From Erythrobacteraceae bacterium WH01K (GTDB taxonomy: Bacteria > Pseudomonadota > Alphaproteobacteria > Sphingomonadales > Sphingomonadaceae), in contig CP115966.1 in the NCBI GenBank assembly GCA_027941995.1, positions 1,302,001 to 1,366,000 of the forward strand: a DNA stretch of 64,000 nucleotides, read 5' to 3'. Positions 62,144-64,000 of the stretch are shown here, one piece after another (the first letter of the stretch is position 1; every line of letters begins with the position of its first letter). Under the pieces are notes generated by a model. That model was not told where the DNA came from. It saw nothing but the letters and a program-made list of their open reading frames with translations, and ran no database searches. A program made the position numbers and the translations under genes.

Positions 62144-63333
62144 GCGCCTTCTCCCTCCGCAACCAGGCGATCGAAATATTCGCCCAACATGCGCCCATTG
62201 ACGCGCCAGTCGAAACGGTCCGCCATGGCTGCGGTCCTCTGACGATCTGCGGGACGGTCCAGAACCTTCCGCACGCCCGAGGCGATCGACGCCGCGTCGC
62301 GCTCGACAATCGTTCCGGCGGCGGGATCGGTCACGACTTCGCGGGCCCCGCCTGCATCGGCAATCACGATCGGTGTGCCGCACGCCAGCGCCTCGACCCA
62401 TGCATTCGCCAGACCCTCGCTGGCTGAGGGCAAGACCATCACGTCCGCGGCGGACAGGACGAGAGGCAGCATCTTGTGGTCCAGCAGGCCCAGGAAATGC
62501 ACCCGGTCGGCCAAACCGCCTTCCGTCGCCAGCGCTTTCAGTGCGGCCTCGTCCTCGCCTTTGCCAACCAGCAGCAACCGTGCACCGGGCAGGTCTCTCA
62601 GAGCCTCTATGACGAGCGCCTGTCCTTTGCGCTCGATCAGCGCGCCGACTGTTGCCAGAATTGGAGCGTCGCCTTGCAGGTCCACGCCAAGCTTGCCCGC
62701 CAGCCGTTCCCGCAGCTTTTTATGGTTGAGTGGCCGGAACAGGTCGCGGTCGAGGCCCGTGTAATGGATCGTGGTCTTCCCTGACGGGAGGCCGATCGCG
62801 GCCATGTCCTGCGCCAGAGCCTCGCAAACCGACAGCAGCCCGGCAGCTTCATCGGCGGCTTCGCGCATCATCCGATTGGCGTAGGATTTCGCGCCCCAGT
62901 AATGAATATCGGCGCCGCGCGCCTTGATGGAAAAGGGCAGTCGCAGCTCCTTCGCGATGTGTGCAGCGGCCGGTCCGTCTGGGTAGAAGAACTGCGCATC
63001 GACCATATCGAACGGCACCTCCGCATGAAGTTTGCGGACCAGCGGCAGGATGCTGCGCGCGATCAGGCGCGGATTTATCCGTCCCCCCAGCTTCGGCAGG
63101 AGCGGGAAGGTGGGCCTGTGAACCATCACCCCGTGCTCCATCCCGCCGCGGGCAGCATAGCGAAACTCGCGGTAATGTCCGAAGCGGATCGGCGGCAGGC
63201 CGATCGGGTTGATGACCGTCACATCCCATTGTGTCTCGCGCTGCAGGGCCTCGAGAGAGCGGGCGACAAAGGTTCCGAAGCGGGGGCGGGCCGCGTTGGG
63301 ATACAGCGTCGAGATCGAGAGGACACGTTTCAC
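62128..63333 (-). CDS. Glycosyltransferase family 4 protein
   Basis: 401 residues from GTG 63333. GT-B fold, family GT4: KRVLSISTLYPNAARPRFG with an N-terminal acceptor domain, then GALIERKGQALVIEALRDLP and LLLVGKGEDEAALKALATEG. The EX7E-type segment is LPSASEGLANAWVEALACG. No membrane helix is seen. It likely takes part in lipopolysaccharide or exopolysaccharide synthesis, with sugar and acceptor unknown. An XRE regulator gene lies 11 bases upstream on the same strand. Confidence 0.9.
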   Translation of the reverse strand: MKRVLSISTLYPNAARPRFGTFVARSLEALQRETQWDVTVINPIGLPPIRFGHYREFRYAARGGMEHGVMVHRPTFPLLPKLGGRINPRLIARSILPLVRKLHAEVPFDMVDAQFFYPDGPAAAHIAKELRLPFSIKARGADIHYWGAKSYANRMMREAADEAAGLLSVCEALAQDMAAIGLPSGKTTIHYTGLDRDLFRPLNHKKLRERLAGKLGVDLQGDAPILATVGALIERKGQALVIEALRDLPGARLLLVGKGEDEAALKALATEGGLADRVHFLGLLDHKMLPLVLSAADVMVLPSASEGLANAWVEALACGTPIVIADAGGAREVVTDPAAGTIVERDAASIASGVRKVLDRPADRQRTAAMADRFDWRVNGRMLGEYFDRLVAEGEGAAGSV

Positions 63334-63344
63334 AGGCTGCAATC

Positions 63345-63917
63345 CTACAGACGGCGGATGAGCATTTCGCACACGGCGATCCACGCCGGTGCGTCCACGA
63401 CCTGCTGCTTCGCGCCCATTTTCGGCGGGAGCAATCCGATCATGGAACCCTGACGGTCGATCAACCGGCCGAAGGCGAACCGGCCGCCGGGGCGCGGCAC
63501 CAGCACGTCACGGTTTACCGCCATGCCCGCATCCTGCGGGTCGATCTGCCTCAGCCAGACCTGGTCGCCCACGAGATATGGACCGCAGGCCACCTCCACG
63601 TTCAGAACGACGAGCTGCCCTTCGCCCGCCAGATCGGCAGGAAGGATGGCATCGAGCGGTGTCGGCAGTGCCTCCGGACCGGTCGGGGTGAGAGAGGCGA
63701 CGACTTGCGGATGTGCGTTGCCGTCGGACCGGACGAGCGTTTCCGGGTCGACCTCCAGCGCAGCGGCGATCCGCTCCATCCAGGCGAGCGACAGGTTGCG
63801 CATCCCCGTTTCGAGCCGCCCGATGGTTTGCGCCGTGGTCTTCGGATCGCAGGCTTCTGCCAATTCGGCCAACGTCATGCCGCGGTCCTTGCGAATGGTC
63901 CTGATACGATTGATCAC
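63345..63917 (-). CDS. XRE-type regulator with S24-like C-terminal domain
   Basis: 190 residues. The N-terminal helix-turn-helix is RTIRKDRGMTLAELAEACDP with TAQTIGRLETGMRNLSLAWM. The C-terminal part (EGQLVVLNVEVACGPYLVGD, then GRFAFGRLIDRQGSMIGLLP) is similar to the LexA/S24 fold, but the catalytic Ser/Lys pair is not evident, so self-cleavage is unlikely. The target is unknown. It is co-oriented with the glycosyltransferase gene and probably in one transcript. Confidence 0.85.
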   Translation of the reverse strand: MINRIRTIRKDRGMTLAELAEACDPKTTAQTIGRLETGMRNLSLAWMERIAAALEVDPETLVRSDGNAHPQVVASLTPTGPEALPTPLDAILPADLAGEGQLVVLNVEVACGPYLVGDQVWLRQIDPQDAGMAVNRDVLVPRPGGRFAFGRLIDRQGSMIGLLPPKMGAKQQVVDAPAWIAVCEMLIRRL

Positions 63918-64000
63918 CTGTATTTCCCTGCTGCCGAGAAAACACTTTCCTACAAGTATGGACGTTTGGCAACGATGGTTTCTCCAAATCGGTTAATTGA

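Overview
The window looks like a piece of chromosome from an alphaproteobacterium of the order Sphingomonadales, most likely family Erythrobacteraceae. This rests on gene order and gene type, not on a database search. The evidence is a cytochrome c oxidase assembly block (ctaB end, small CoxF-like protein, ctaG, ctaE, DUF983, SURF1) leading straight into thrC; a class I lysyl-tRNA synthetase; a plant-type GshA; a GTA-type holin; and many GTG starts with one- to eight-base gene overlaps in high-GC DNA. There is no rRNA, CRISPR array, insertion sequence or integrase. It reads as ordinary core genome with a few accessory genes.

Layout. 1-2707: oxidase biogenesis. 2748-7528: one tight run of thrC, an RlmI-type methyltransferase, folB, a degenerate short-chain-dehydrogenase fragment and moaA-moaD-moaE. 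7539-9259: an FNR-type box, a small membrane protein, an FNR-like regulator and a lipoprotein. 9519-10226: rplU-rpmA. 10430-16203: GNAT, a PF10118 hydrolase with a divergent TetR regulator and a strong operator, ygfZ, pyrC, rarD and a glycine-zipper protein. 16410-21120: a lipoprotein, an AstD-like dehydrogenase, a trimeric autotransporter and a small secreted protein behind it. 21092-28417: selO, a hydrolase, a glycosyltransferase, a YfgM-like protein, bamB and an ICMT-like membrane methyltransferase. 28436-34324: an ABM protein, gshA, rsmE, ubiA, an L,D-transpeptidase and two small exported proteins. 34512-44412: a DinG-family helicase, SixA, a desaturase, lysK, a prolyl hydroxylase, an RcnB-like protein, a PNPOx-like protein and an OmpA-like protein. 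44464-50420: a MASE1-PAS protein, ettA, an M28 peptidase and a diguanylate cyclase. 50423-58911: MATE, tRNA-Pro(TGG), tRNA-Ile2(CAT), a polysaccharide deacetylase, an atypical histidine kinase, an Lrp regulator, accC-accB, aroQ, a GTA holin and tRNA-Pro(GGG). 59174-63917: yajC-secD-secF, a glycosyltransferase and an XRE regulator.

How the genes work together. The first block builds the aa3-type oxidase: heme O, CuB insertion, subunit III and heme A insertion. moaA, moaD and moaE make molybdopterin. yajC-secD-secF drive late protein export, and bamB with the YfgM-like protein serve envelope protein assembly. accB-accC start fatty acid synthesis.

I did not find one clearly new multi-gene system. 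The best leads are: the FNR box and its unknown membrane-protein target facing an FNR-like gene; the TetR/PF10118 pair with overlapping palindromes; the trimeric autotransporter with a possible secreted partner; a catalytic-residue-free SDR fragment held in an overlapping operon; a SelO that seems to lack both redox-clasp cysteines; two signalling proteins with missing or degenerate output parts; and a stand-alone GTA holin.
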